DNA from: Epiperipatus broadwayi
Lineage: Eukaryota > Onychophora > Udeonychophora > Euonychophora > Peripatidae
Direction of reading: 5' to 3'
Assembly: GCA_028023455.1 (NCBI GenBank)
Contig: JAQFVV010000012.1
Location: 6,052,499-6,116,498, forward strand
Length of the DNA: 64,000 bases
Shown here: piece after piece, positions 49,932 through 61,207 of the stretch
Numbering within the stretch: the first letter of the stretch is position 1
Layout of the letters: each line of letters starts with the position of its first letter
The notes under the pieces: generated by a model
The model's input: only the letters and a program-made list of their open reading frames with translations
What the model was told of the DNA's origin: nothing
The model's database searches: none
Made by a program: the position numbers and the translations under genes

Positions 49932-50211
49932 AAAAAAAAGGATATGTTTATTAAGTAAAACCTTACCTCCAGGAAATATTATAATAGTATCATAGTATTT
50001 TACATAAAGTTTTCACAATTATTGTTTTAAATTTACATATACACACATGCGGTATAAAGGTATTCCAAAATTTTTTTTTTTTTAATTTAATCATGCTATA
50101 TAAATTAACAGCAGTCAAAATATAATCTGGGATGATTATTCTTTTTTACCTGTAATAAAAAAATTAGAAGTATTTTTGACAATATAAATGTAAATTATTA
50201 AAGTAAATATG

Positions 50212-50320
50212 CACCTGGGTCTCTTTTTACGTGGACTTATTTAACACGATTTTGAAGTTACGCGATTTGTGTTTCACCAGAAGTGTGTTAAATAAGTCCG
50301 CGTAAAAAGAGACCCAGGTG
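50212..50320. repeat. 36-bp inverted repeat (hairpin)
   Basis: Arms 50212-50247 and 50285-50320 match at 35 of 36 positions. The outer sequence CACCTGGGTCTC equals the terminus reused at 51240-51251, so this may be a short internal-deletion copy nested in, or fused to, a longer relative. Confidence 0.9.
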
Positions 50321-51251
50321 TATGAACTCCGATAATGCGCTATTACTTTAAATAATAAATTTCGCACACTTACGTTATATTGAAAGTAATAGCACATTAT
50401 TGGAATTCTACTTTCATCTTAGTAATTTCAATATTTTCAGTGCTTTATAATAATAAGATTTATGCAATAATGAAATTAAAATCATCATTTCCACATTTTA
50501 TGTATACACACATTAAATTTTACAAGATTATAATGTAAATTTGTTCAAACATTGTACGTGTTAATTTTGCATTTTAAATCACATTCTGTTTTTGCTTTTT
50601 AAAAAAGAACATAATCAATTATTAATCATTTAGTGTCCACAAGTTTATTTTTAAAAGGTCAGTAATAGCAGTGGGCATAATTAAATTTGAAAATTAAAAT
50701 CTGATTTTTAATTGTAATTAACCATTTAAAAATTACTTACGGCGATGTGATGTAAAACAAAATTTGATTTTTAAACGGAATTGAAAATTAAAAAATTAAA
50801 GACAAAAATAAGAATTTATTTTTTAGTTTCATAAACAATTAATAAAATCATCGTCTCAAAGATTAATTACTAATTACGTTGTCACCAGAAAACCATTGAC
50901 ACAACATGAGTGTGAAGTTGGCACTAGTTGTTTGCAAACAAACGTGTTTGTAAATTATGCATAAAAATATATTATTTTGAATAAAATTAAATATTATAGT
51001 TAAAAAAAGTTTGTCTTGTATCAATTTTTTTCAAATTTGAAATTTTTTATTAGTCATATTTTATTTACTTATTTTTTTTTTTGCGTGAATTTTAAAGTAA
51101 TTTTATGTTGGTGCTTTGCTTTTACGCGACTTTTGAAAAATCACAGACAGCATCCTCCCTTTTTCAATGTAAGTTACGTCTATTTTTGCGCGATTTCGTT
51201 TGCGCGTGTTTTCTGAGGAACCTATCTATCGCGTAAAATGAGACCCAGGTG
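50212..51251. mobile_element. Inverted-repeat DNA element with CACCTGGGTCTC ends
   Basis: The left end begins CACCTGGGTCTCTTTTTACG and the right end finishes GCGTAAAATGAGACCCAGGTG. A 36-bp inverted repeat also exists inside the left part (50212-50247 against 50285-50320, one mismatch), so the left end is itself a hairpin. The interior is AT-rich with several ACGCGA-type CpG motifs near both ends and has no transposase ORF. The superfamily is uncertain; TA-rich flanks (GTGTA) leave the TSD ambiguous. Confidence 0.6.
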
Positions 51252-52067
51252 TACATAATTTCTAAACTTTTCATTTTTATTTATGGAAAAATTATTTGAT
51301 AAAAATATTTTACAATAATTTTTTAAAGATTTACATAAACAAATGTCCGACCTTTGTTCAAAATTCTGCCTGGAAGAAGACATGAAATACAAGTTTGTTC
51401 TTTAAATAAATCTCATTTAAAAATAAAATGTATTGAAATAATGAAAAGGAAGCTTTTCATTGCATGTAAAAAGAAAAAAACCTATTTTGAGTGCTTTATA
51501 AAGAATGTTAAATGTGCCTTTAAATTTAAATATTTAATATTTATATATTAATAATAAATTGAATATCACTTTTTCAAAAAAAAATAATCCACAGTTTTTA
51601 AACTTTATAAAAAGTATATTGTTTAGTATTAGAATCATATTTGTGTGATCAAAATGTATAATTAGAAGATTTTATATATTTTATTTTGTATATATTAATG
51701 TAAATACATCTGTCATCTATATGTTTATTATTGTTTAAAAAGGAATTGGCACATTAAATACTACAAGCAGAATTAATACAAATATATATTCAATTACATA
51801 CTTTAGCACAGACAAAACTCTCCACACAGTAGTGCCACTCAGTGTCAGCCAGAGTAATCAATGGATGCCTGTGCATAAAATCCCCATCTAGTGCCTACTC
51901 TTCATCAGTGAGGAGTCTTGGATCTGAGAGCACTGCACCTAGATCTTAGGATCTAATGCAACCCTCCAGCAGCCACCTTTTATTTCTACTTAACTACAAA
52001 ACTATGAGAATAAAATTGAAAACACTAATATTTTCAGTCTAAGCTCAATAGCTTATATGTATGAGTA

Positions 52068-52100
52068 CTGAACTGAGTTCAGACCCATATGACTATATAA
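52068..52100 (+). promoter_or_regulatory. Promoter-like module at the centre of E52
   Basis: Perfect palindrome except its middle, CTGAACTGAGTTCAG (52068-52082), then TATATAA at 52094-52100. On the left arm an AGCTTATATG string faces the other way, so the centre could act as a bidirectional promoter. Confidence 0.42.
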
Positions 52101-52229
52101 GCTATTGAGCTTAGACTGAAAATATTAGTGTTTTCAATTTTATTTTCATAGTTTTGTAGTTAAGTAGAGATAAAAGGTGGCTGCTGGAGTCTTGCATTAG
52201 ATCTTAAGATCTAGGTGCAGTGCTCTCAG

Positions 52230-52288
52230 ATCCAAGGCTCCTCACTGACAATGGCCACGAGCCAGAAAGTAGTCGGGGAATATTGGAT
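52230..52288 (+). ncRNA. Decayed hammerhead ribozyme (E52, right half)
   Basis: Core reads CTGACAA (52245-52251), that is G8 to A; GAAA is intact, stem III is AGTAGT, and the stem I 3' strand starts CGGGGA. CTGACAA is what CpG deamination of CTGACGA would give. Predicted inactive. Confidence 0.7.
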
Positions 52289-52448
52289 GAATAGGCACTA
52301 GATGGGGATTTTATGCACAAGCCTTCTGGCATCCATTGATTACTTTGGCTAGCACTGAGTGGCACTACTGTATGGAGAGTTTTGCCTGTGTTAATAACAG
52401 TTATGTGTAAGCATAAGAAATGGTGATCATGTGATGTTTAGTGGTTTA

Positions 52449-53232
52449 ACACTAATTACAGACTTATTTAGTTTATTTTTATAATTAGTGTTAATAGATA
52501 TAGATACTTTTAAATTTATTTGATTAATTAAAAAGAATATTTTTAAATGATTGCATACTATAATGTATACATTAAGCATTTAAACTATTAAGTTATACTG
52601 ATGGTACATTATACTCTATAAATGGTACAGTATTCTCACATCATCTGCTATGGGATGTCTTTTATATTAAGGTAGCTTGATTAGATTATTCTATTATATG
52701 AATTATACCTTTGACTAGACAAAGTTAATACTGTAAGAATGCAGTTTATTAATTTAAAAGTGATAACCAAATATTAAGATAAGTTCAAGAATATGACATT
52801 TTTACTTGTTAATAGTTTCAGAAGATGATTAAAATTAGGCTAATTTATAAAATATGAAATTCTCATTTGAGGTGAAATGATAGAGCCTATGTCATAAAGT
52901 TTTCTTTCATGTTTATTTAGAAATGATGATTTATTATAATTTTTATAATAAACATAAGAACAATTTATTTTATCCTTGAGATCTTAAAGTTTAAGAAGTG
53001 CTATAAGTTATTCATATTAGTCATCTAATAATCTTTGTTACTTCTACATTTGAATAATGTAAAAATCCAGAATGGTGTTTTTTTTCATAATCTTCATAAA
53101 CAAATAGTGACCATAAATATTATTGTATTATAAACCAAAGGTTAGAAGATTTTTTTTAAATTATTTCAATAAATAATAGACTATTTGAGGAATAAAGATG
53201 TATATTGCTATCATGTATGCAAAGTGTATATA
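52449..53232. other. AT-rich DNA, nothing recognised
   Basis: No gene or element ends identified. Confidence 0.45.
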
Positions 53233-53240
53233 ATATAGGT

Positions 53241-53610
53241 CAAGGGTGTCCAACAAGTCAATCGTGATCCACTGATCGATCGCAAAATCAATTTTGGTCG
53301 ATCGCAATGCCAATCATGGTAAGAGCTAGGTGAAATCCACTAAGTCGTATCATTATTGAAAATAATATTTTTAATCTTGACTTAATGTAGTTAATAAATA
53401 TTATTAATAATTACTCATGTTGCTTTAATTCCCCCAGACATAAGATTTTTGGTCGTTAAATAATTATTATTTTTTACTAGGTAGATATATAAAAATAGTA
53501 TGTATTTCACATCTCCCTCTACTTAAACTATGCCTATGACAACAAGTCAATCGCAACACATTTTTAAAATAAAAAGTAGATCTGATGAACATAAAAGTTG
53601 CCCCTCCCTG
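53241..53610. mobile_element. hAT-like MITE, family N2 copy 1
   Basis: 370 bp, starting CAAGGGTGTCCAACAAGTC and ending GTTGCCCCTCCCTG. Flanking octamers ATATAGGT (53233-53240) and ACATAGAT (53611-53618) agree at six of eight, consistent with an old hAT TSD. Shares GATCGCAA, GGTAGATATATAAAAATAG and TCTGATGAACATAAAAGTTG-type blocks with 63280-63758. Confidence 0.8.
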
Positions 53611-53618
53611 ACATAGAT

Positions 53619-56600
53619 TATCAGTTATTGTATTACATTTAAAATTTCATCTAAACGTCCACAAGTACCTCAAGTATCTATAACACATTAATATTATTCA
53701 AATAATTGTAAACATAATCATTCATTAATCAATATAATGTAAATCACAAATAATTATGAAAATGTTGTTTTTCTTATTCAAGAATTAAATAACAAGATGG
53801 AAGTAAATCAAAACTGATTCACATTTTTAAAATATAGAAATGTAATTTAAAATTTTACACATATAGAATATTTCTATTTGTTAATAAATTATTTAATTTG
53901 TTTTGTGGGATTTTCTTTATTCAGAGTGAATATGTGATATCTTATTGATATGAGTCAGGAGTGTCTAAGAGATTTAGAAGTTGATGGATTGGAAGAATTG
54001 CCAATATAAACAAATAAGTTTGTTTGATTTCATTTACAAATGTTATTTTATTATTGTTAATAAATGCATTAATTAATCAAATGCCATTTAACCAATAAAT
54101 AAAAATATTTGTACTATGGTGTACTAGATGCACTTTTTTATATAATAACAACCCAAGAAGGCATCAAAATACCTTTGGAATAAACTTAAAAGCATTAAAG
54201 AAAGAGTCAAAAACTTGTCTCTGACTCTATATATAATACAACATGGAATCTATTAAATCTTCAACAAACTACATGCAGACTGTGATCAGATCTCAATGGA
54301 ATATTTAAACACTGTTTCTCCCATTGTCACCACAGAACATTGATAAAGATCTATTGTTTTTGAACTACATGGTTATCACGAACTGTAATATCTAAATCTG
54401 TAATCCAAATGTTTGTAATGCATGGCATTTAATTGCATAAACTGTACATCTTTTATAATGTAAATATGAAACTATGTATGCTTAATGTAAAACTGTAAAC
54501 AGATGTAACCTTTCAGTTAATAAATTCCTTTTGAAAGCAAAAGTTAATAAGATAACTGCATAGTTGATTTTATCTTATTTTGAATTTAAAAAGTGTAATT
54601 GTTCAATATAAAATGTTTAAAATTCATTTTTAAGAAATCAAGCATGTATTTACCTAAAAGACAATGATAAGTTAATGTAAGAAGTATTGGATAAGACATT
54701 CACCATTTCTTATTCTATTTTCTGCTTTCATTTTTTTCATGCAACATTATTCCAATTAGACCATGATAAATTGCTTCACTTATTATGGACCAATAACAAT
54801 ATATAATCTTGTGTTTAATCAAAAATTTTGAGGAACTTTACGGTGAAAAATATTATTTAATTATATTTGAAGTAAAAATATATTCAAATCATTGTATCTA
54901 AATAATATATAGTCTTTCAGCAATAACATCTAGTTGCTAAGCTGACAAAAAGGGATTCTACTTTTAACTACAACATAAGCAAAAGTGAAATCTATTTTTA
55001 TCATCATAGATTTTATTGCTACAAGATTTTGCACATTATTTAGATTTAGTGATTTAAAATGGTTAAATATGATTATTTAATATTTTACATTAAAGTTTCT
55101 GATATATACATATTGTAAAAGTAGTAGTGGTGGTGAAAATGATCAGATCAGATGATCCAGTCATCAATTAATGCTAATCCTATATAATAAAAGCCAATAT
55201 ATAAACATGATCAATTATAAATGGTGATCAACATTTATGTGAAGAGAACTCAAAATTATTTATTTCCTTATTTGGATTTAAAATAACTTTAATTTTTGGA
55301 TGCCAAGCAAGTCAAAATATTAATCTAATGTGCACCATGCTAGATTCTTTTTCTCTCATGCATAAGACTAGGATTACCAACACATCGGAAATATAAATGC
55401 TAAAATTGAATCCTAAAATTGTTACATTAGCAGAATTGATAGTTGTGATGCATTGTGGAATACCATAATGGTCAAACATGTGTAATTTGCTAACAAGACT
55501 GAGAGCCCAAGCACATGCTACCACTATGATCTTTGTTTAAACCCTTGCCTAGGCCCCCTAGTCTCTACTATACAATTAACACTCTTGACATTAATATAGT
55601 TTCAATTTTTATATAGCCCTGCATAGTTCAGGGATATGCTTAGACTCTAATTTACTAATTCTTAACTCTAACTATGGGATTCCGATCAACAATGATGGTG
55701 ATGACAAATCATTTATATGAAAGACATTTATTAATAATAAATAATATAAATTAACAGAATGGCTTTATTATGTACAAAGTGGAATCAGGGGCAGTTTGCT
55801 GCAATTTACACAAAGATAATGACAATGGTGATAGGTATAAGTGGTGTGTCTTATTTTATCCATGGGGTAATAAAATAATAATGATCAATAAATTATGGAT
55901 TATTATTATTATATTTTCTTTTTTAACTTATTATTTAGGGGTCTTACTGGATCTGAGCTAAACAAAATATGTCACAGAGTTATGGTTCTATGCATATGCA
56001 TAAAAATAATAGGAGGGAATCTAAAAATTGTGGGACTGCATCTATTAGTGCAGATCATTGGCTATCATAAAAAGCTTTTTCTGTTGTTTTCTTACATTAA
56101 CTCAAAATAATTATTTATTTAACTTTAAGTTTACTTTCCTTTCTACTTTAATATATTATACATGCGTGGACATTCTCACCGATTATTTATGGGTGTGAAT
56201 CCTAGGAAAAATTAAAATTTAAGGGAATGATGGCAGGAATTAAAGAAAATGAAGCAAGTATATTGTGAGAATATATGCATCACTTCAATACTTGACCCTA
56301 ATGATTGTCACTTATGGTTTGGTTAATGAATGAATTGAAATGAAAACTAGTAATAAAAAAAGTAATGAAGTTATTACATAAATGTAAGTAATATTACAGA
56401 GGAACATTAAATAATAACAATAAATAGATAAATGACTGAATATCTGATAGATGCCTATTTCACAACTTGCCTAATGCATCATTTCATATGAACTTAAGAT
56501 TTCTCTAGTGTTTTTTACTAATTTCAGAAAATTAATATAATAATTATTTTGAATAAACTGATATAGATAAGAAATGTACCACAACAATAAATTTACACCA

Positions 56601-56683
56601 TGAATTTAAATCTATTTACTTCTGTTTAAAACCCTCTAATCACCACTCCATCCTTTTTTTCTTTTCAAAATATACATTACATA
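53619..56683. other. AT-rich DNA, nothing firm
   Basis: About 54120-54540 is slightly less AT-rich and ends AATAAATTCCTTTTGAAAG, a possible poly-A signal, so it may be a retrocopy remnant. ORFs at 55312-55524, 55770-55961 and 55895-56110 show no motif or splice context. Confidence 0.4.
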
Positions 56684-56787
56684 TAACCATATAATTCTAT
56701 AATTAAAACACTTCAAACAATTAAAAGTCTTATTTTCCTCTTTTCTTTATAAAAACTTTATTTCTTGTACATATATATCCACTTGTT

Positions 56788-56828
56788 CCAACATTTCAAC
56801 TATTTTTACTTTATAATCATTTTCAAGG
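56788..56828 (-). ncRNA. Hammerhead-like remnant in the PLE 3' region
   Basis: Minus strand: CTTGAAAATGA, then about 20 nt later GTTGAAATGTTGG. It recalls the CTGANGA...GAAAC pattern found in PLE LTRs, but several core bases differ. Suggestive only. Confidence 0.2.
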
Positions 56829-57139
56829 ATCTAGAAAAAACATATTATAACAAACTCCACATAATAAAAACAAAAAGACCAAAAAATATATAAAAAAATA
56901 TAAAAAACACAAAAAAATATATAAACCTCATAAAAATTAAAATAAATAAAATACATTAAAATAAATTAAATTAAAATATACACCACTCTTACTCACCTCC
57001 CTTCTCAAAAAAAAAACTTTCCCTTTTTACATTTTCTTTTATCCAAAATCCAATTTTACAATAAAACACTTGTTTTCTTCTTCTTTCCTATACCCTTCCA
57101 AGTTACATTTATTTCCAAAAATAATTCTTTATGCATTAC

Positions 57140-57373
57140 TTATCCAATTCTATTCAAAACAGGTTTATATCTTTTTATATATAAACTCTTTTTTACCATT
57201 CTTTCTTTATATAATCTAACCCCCTCCAACATTTTAATCTTAAAATCTATATGTCCAACTTCCTTACTATGTATATTTACATTAGAATTCTTATCTCTCA
57301 AATGCTGTTTCAATCTTGTCTCTAATTTTTTTTTTGTTGTACCAATATATGATACATCTTTATTATGAGACCT
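57140..57373 (-). pseudogene. GIY-YIG endonuclease domain of a PLE, 5'-truncated
   Basis: Open minus-strand frame from an upstream in-frame stop at 57374-57376 to the stop at 57140-57142. Reads RSHNKDVSYIGTT, KKKLETRLKQHLRDKN, then EVGHIDFKIKMLEG and ends YIKRYKPVLNRIG. The YIG followed by a T/K-rich stretch and L..RL..H is the GIY-YIG nuclease signature as it appears in Penelope-like retroelements, where it nicks the target. The first GIY strand and the whole RT are missing. No frameshift in what remains. Confidence 0.75.
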
Positions 57374-57414
57374 TTAATTGTTTGAAGTGTTTTAAGTATA
57401 GAATTATATGACCA

Positions 57415-59086
57415 TGAATTTACTTTAGGATAAGAACACTTATATAAGTTTATATTTTTCAATCATTCCTTATTATATATATTATTTGTGAACATTTTCA
57501 TTTATGAAGTTGATTAGAGATATTAATTGATGATTTAAAAAATATCTATTTCTCAAATATTCTTCAATTTCAAGTATTATCTTTGCAAAATAAAATATTC
57601 TCTTTGATATCTAGAATTTTATAGGATAAATGCAAGTATGTTGTGGAAGTTATAAGTGCAGGTGATTATTCTGGCCAATAAGTTTCATAAAATAATTAAT
57701 TTGTTTAATAATTGATATCATCTTTATCCAATTCAGGCTAAACTTTTTTTAAGGTTTTTCATAGTAGACATTTGTCTGTTCATTTCCAATGAGTTATACA
57801 TTTAATTTCATTTAGTGGTAATGTCAATATCACTGATTTCTGAATAAAATTGAAATGTGCATTAATAGAACTTAATGTTTGTGGACATTTTTTTTTCTTT
57901 TTTTTTTTAATTGAGTGTATGACCCACTTACAAATTAACTAAAATGAAATAATTATTTTTTTGAATTAGCATTTACAATAAATGAAATTTTATATCTACA
58001 TTCATTTAAATACAAATACTACTCAGTTGTTTTACTCTTAACATTTTATTTGTGCAATACTTAATTATATTTTACTATGTTGCTGTACATACCTTCATTA
58101 TAGCGATTTAAATTAGTAAGTCCAACAAACGTGTTGACACCATTACTCAAAGTCCATGACTGCAAAATGTTTATCCTGCAGCTAGCCTTTGTGACGACTT
58201 GTAATCCAGTACATAACATGAAATAGGCAAGCATTTTTACTCTCCTTTTGTATTAAATTCTTTTATTGTTCACAATTTTTTTTATGATTTTCTTTATTCT
58301 TTGGAGCCCATTATAAACAGTAGATGATGCATTAAAATTATCAATTGACAAACTGAACTGAAAGCCAAATTTTCAATTGTTTTTGCTTCCATTAATGGTT
58401 TGGATAGACTAGTTATCAAAGAGAAGTATATGCAAACTTTCAATTATATTTCCAGTTCCTCAGATATATAGTTGATGAGAAATACCTCGTCCTCATTTCT
58501 CATTGCTGTTTCTTAGCTTGCGATGTGGTTTAAAAGTAATATATGAATGGAAATGTTTTTAAATCTTCCCGTTTAAAAGAATACATTTCTGCTGAACTTT
58601 CAGCTTTTGTTTTTCACATATTGTATTATTTTAGCATGAATCTCAGTCTTACATTCTTCTTGTTTTACATTGGTTATTGTGAATGTCAGCAAATATATAT
58701 TTTAACAAAAATTATTTTTCTTTGCCACATTAACTTTAAAGCAACAATAATTGATTGACTGACTGAATTTGTTATTATTATAAATAAATGTATGTGTGTG
58801 CTTGCATAGACTCAATAACATGTACACTTTCATCCATTCCACAATATTCTGAGCATTACAGTTGAGGCTAAAGTTGTACTCTAATATTTTTAGCTATTAT
58901 ATTATTATATTTGCACTGAATTTTTGATGGAGTGATCTCACCCAAGAAATTAAAGGGCTAATAAAGTAATTCTACTAGTGATTTTGTTTTTTATTATACT
59001 TATGTATATATATATGAAATAATAAGTGAAATAATGCTTAAAGCTAAATGGGATAATATGTAACCATTAGAAACCAGTCACCACCT
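57415..59086. other. AT-rich DNA, nothing recognised
   Basis: No gene or element ends found. The ORF at 58543-58758 has no motif. Confidence 0.45.
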
Positions 59087-59173
59087 AAACATACCAATAT
59101 AGATAGTAATCAATATTTCTCACTGTCTTGACAATAGTGAAAAATATTGATTACTATCTGTATTGGTATGTTT
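59087..59173. repeat. Long hairpin, about 40-bp arms
   Basis: Arms begin AAACATACCAATATAGATAG and end the complement CTATCTGTATTGGTATGTTT, with few mismatches and a short loop. TA flanks both sides, so it may be a Tc1/mariner-type MITE. A miRNA-like precursor is an alternative given the size (87 nt) and bulges. Confidence 0.85.
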
Positions 59174-59612
59174 ATGGTTAAATATGAAATAATAAATTAT
59201 TTATCTCCAATAATTTTCTAGGTTGTGGCTGTCAATCTCAATATATATATATGAAATTATTTGTAAACTAAATCAAATCTATATATAATTTTTAATCATA
59301 CCCTTAGAGATTATCTTTATACTTTGAGTTGTCTAAAAGGTTAAATTTGGAAATTGCTTGAGCTTTTCTGCTAATAATTTTAGTGTGTCAGTTTAGTATT
59401 TTAATCAGATTTTCTCTACCCTTTACTTAAGTACAGCCTACTATAAACTTGAGTAATTAATGGGCATTAGGCTTCTAATTAGCTCCAGACATAAACTGTG
59501 AAAGTCATACATATTTTATTTGTTATATACTTTATTTTTCATATCTTAACTTTTGTAAAAAAAAAAAAAATTGCAACTATCTTCAATAGTAGCAGTAAAA
59601 ATTATTACAGTT

Positions 59613-59716
59613 GTCTTGCATTAGTGGTCGAGAGTTCAGCGCAACGGCCTTACAAGCAGTTGCCCGGGTTGCGGGTTCGCGTCCCGGCCGATGCTATGAC
59701 ACTTGAAAAATATATA
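59613..59716 (+). mobile_element. tRNA-derived SINE, copy 6
   Basis: Plus-strand copy starting GTCTTGCATTAGTGGTCGAG, B box GCGGGTTCGCGTCCCGG, ends GATGCTATGACACTTG plus A/T tail. TSD TATTACAGTT at 59603-59612 and 59717-59726. Close to copy 5, so both belong to a young subfamily. Confidence 0.92.
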
Positions 59717-59726
59717 TATTACAGTT

Positions 59727-60849
59727 TTTAACTCATTGAATGTTGATATTTCATTGAAAAGTAAAAAAAAAAATTCATAGTGGTCAAACTATTAATATGA
59801 AATTTATTTATAGAACAAGTTATACAAACATATATATATATATGTTTTTTTAAATGATTTAAACATTTAAAATGATTCAAACGCAAGATTAGTGTTGTTA
59901 ACAAGGGATCAGTAAAACAAACCCAAAAGAAGACCTTAGTTCGAATAGAATTATTATACGTAATTATCTAGAGAGTCGTAAACGACAAATAATTGAAAAT
60001 TTTCAGTATCTTCGCTGAGCTAACTGGAAGTTGTTGTTTTTTCTTTTTTGACTTACATAAAAATGTATAATCTTTTTCTGTTACTGAGGCTTACTTATCT
60101 GACTAGTATCCCCATGTTAACACTTTGATTTTATAAATGGAAATAGGATTGTAAGAAAGAAACGTATTTAAGAAAAAAAATTAAGCTTTTCTAACATCTA
60201 AGTCATCTTAATTTTATATATATGATAATAATCTCTTTATAACATTAATAAGTGATATTTTTAAAATAAAAAACTATGTTATTTAATTATTTCTCACAAT
60301 ATTTTTTTAAAATTATAATATTTTACTTATAATATATATGTATACTATACTGGGTTTAGTTTGTATTAATCTTTGTTTTGTTTTTAGATTGTAAAAAAGT
60401 ATATATTGACTTATTTTGCGGTCATTTGTTCGGGCTGTAATGGAATGTTGTAGTATCAAAGTGGCAGACCGGGCACATTATTAATTTTCTAATTGAAAGA
60501 TATACAATAATTTTTAGATGGCGAGTCCATCCAGGATAACACTCTTTCTGCATTTAAATGAATTGCTCTAATCTCTCGAAAAAATATAACTATTTTGTTT
60601 CTAAATCCATTCTTCTCATTACTGGATTAAACTGCTCAAAGAAAATATTTTTTGAGGATAAAGATATCATATATGCAATTATTTTTAATGTATTCATCTC
60701 TGCATAGATTTATTCTACTGTAGTGTTGTATTTTGATTGCCATGCTTCATAGTCGATTTCAACCTCTTTCTTTAAGTGTCTTCTTAATATTATTTGATAG
60801 CTTATATTTAGAACTAGTTTACATATTTAATATAAATCTAAAAATTATC
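59727..60849. other. AT-rich DNA, nothing recognised
   Basis: No gene or element ends identified. A slightly less AT-rich string near 60415-60475 is not assignable. Confidence 0.45.
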
Positions 60850-60863
60850 ACTATCATATTTTA

Positions 60864-61207
60864 AACAAAAGCAAAACTCTCTCCATACAGTAGTGCCACC
60901 CTGTGCCAAACAGAGTAATCAATGGATGCCAGAAGGCTTGTGCATAAAATCCCTATCTAGTGCCTACTCATCCATTATCCCCAGATTAGTTTCTGGCTTG
61001 TGGCCATCATCAGTGAGGAGCCTTGGATCTGAGAGAGATATTGGATGAGTAGGCACCAGATAGGGATTTTATGCACAAGCCTTCTGGCATCCATTGATTA
61101 CTCTGTTTGGCACAGGGTGGCACTACTGTATGGAGAGAGTTTTGCCTTTGTTTACAATAATTATGTGCTAGTATAGAGATGGTGATCATGTGATGTTTAG
61201 TGGTTTA
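60864..61207. mobile_element. Hammerhead foldback element, subfamily A, copy E60
   Basis: 344 bp with a perfect 14-bp TSD (ACTATCATATTTTA) at 60850-60863 and 61208-61221. The left half is the unit in minus orientation up to and including the hammerhead; the right half is the plus-strand sequence starting GATATTGGATGAG, five bases past the expected ribozyme cleavage point, and running to the intact tail GATGTTTAGTGGTTTA. The arms are nearly identical, so the copy is young. Transcripts would fold into a 150-bp hairpin. Confidence 0.88.
60970..61028 (-). ncRNA. Type-I hammerhead ribozyme, core intact, stem III mutated (E60)
   Basis: Minus strand core CTGATGA (complement of 61007-61013) and GAAA (60990-60993). 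Stem II is fully paired, TGGC/GCCA with loop CACAA, the best in the window. Stem I inner six pairs are intact; the distal helix has one mismatch. Stem III is ACTAAT in place of ACTAGT, breaking the palindrome. Predicted cleavage after the C opposite 60984. Confidence 0.8.

Larger units (their letters stand above)
51807..52448. mobile_element. Near-complete palindromic hammerhead element, subfamily A, copy E52
   Basis: About 640 bp. The left half is the unit in minus orientation, the right half the unit in plus orientation, meeting at the CTGAACTGAGTTCAG palindrome (52068-52082). Arms match through the promoter-like region, the CTTAACTACAAAACTATGAG block and out to the TGGAGAGTTTTG ends, with a tail ending AGTGGTTTA on the right. 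The left half has lost most of its hammerhead (CATCAGTGAGGAG remains at 51903). TSD not resolved; AATTACA occurs on both sides. Confidence 0.78.
56684..57414 (-). mobile_element. Penelope-like element fragment with inverted ends
   Basis: The minus strand encodes a GIY-YIG endonuclease C-terminus followed by a long A/T-rich 3' region with an AATAAA. The outer 47 bp (56684-56730 and 57368-57414) are inverted repeats of each other, sharing TTTAATTGTTTGAAGTGTTTTA, so the 5' side is capped by an inverted copy of the 3' end. Inverted partial copies at one end are common in PLE insertions. RT domain absent; severely 5'-truncated. Confidence 0.72.
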
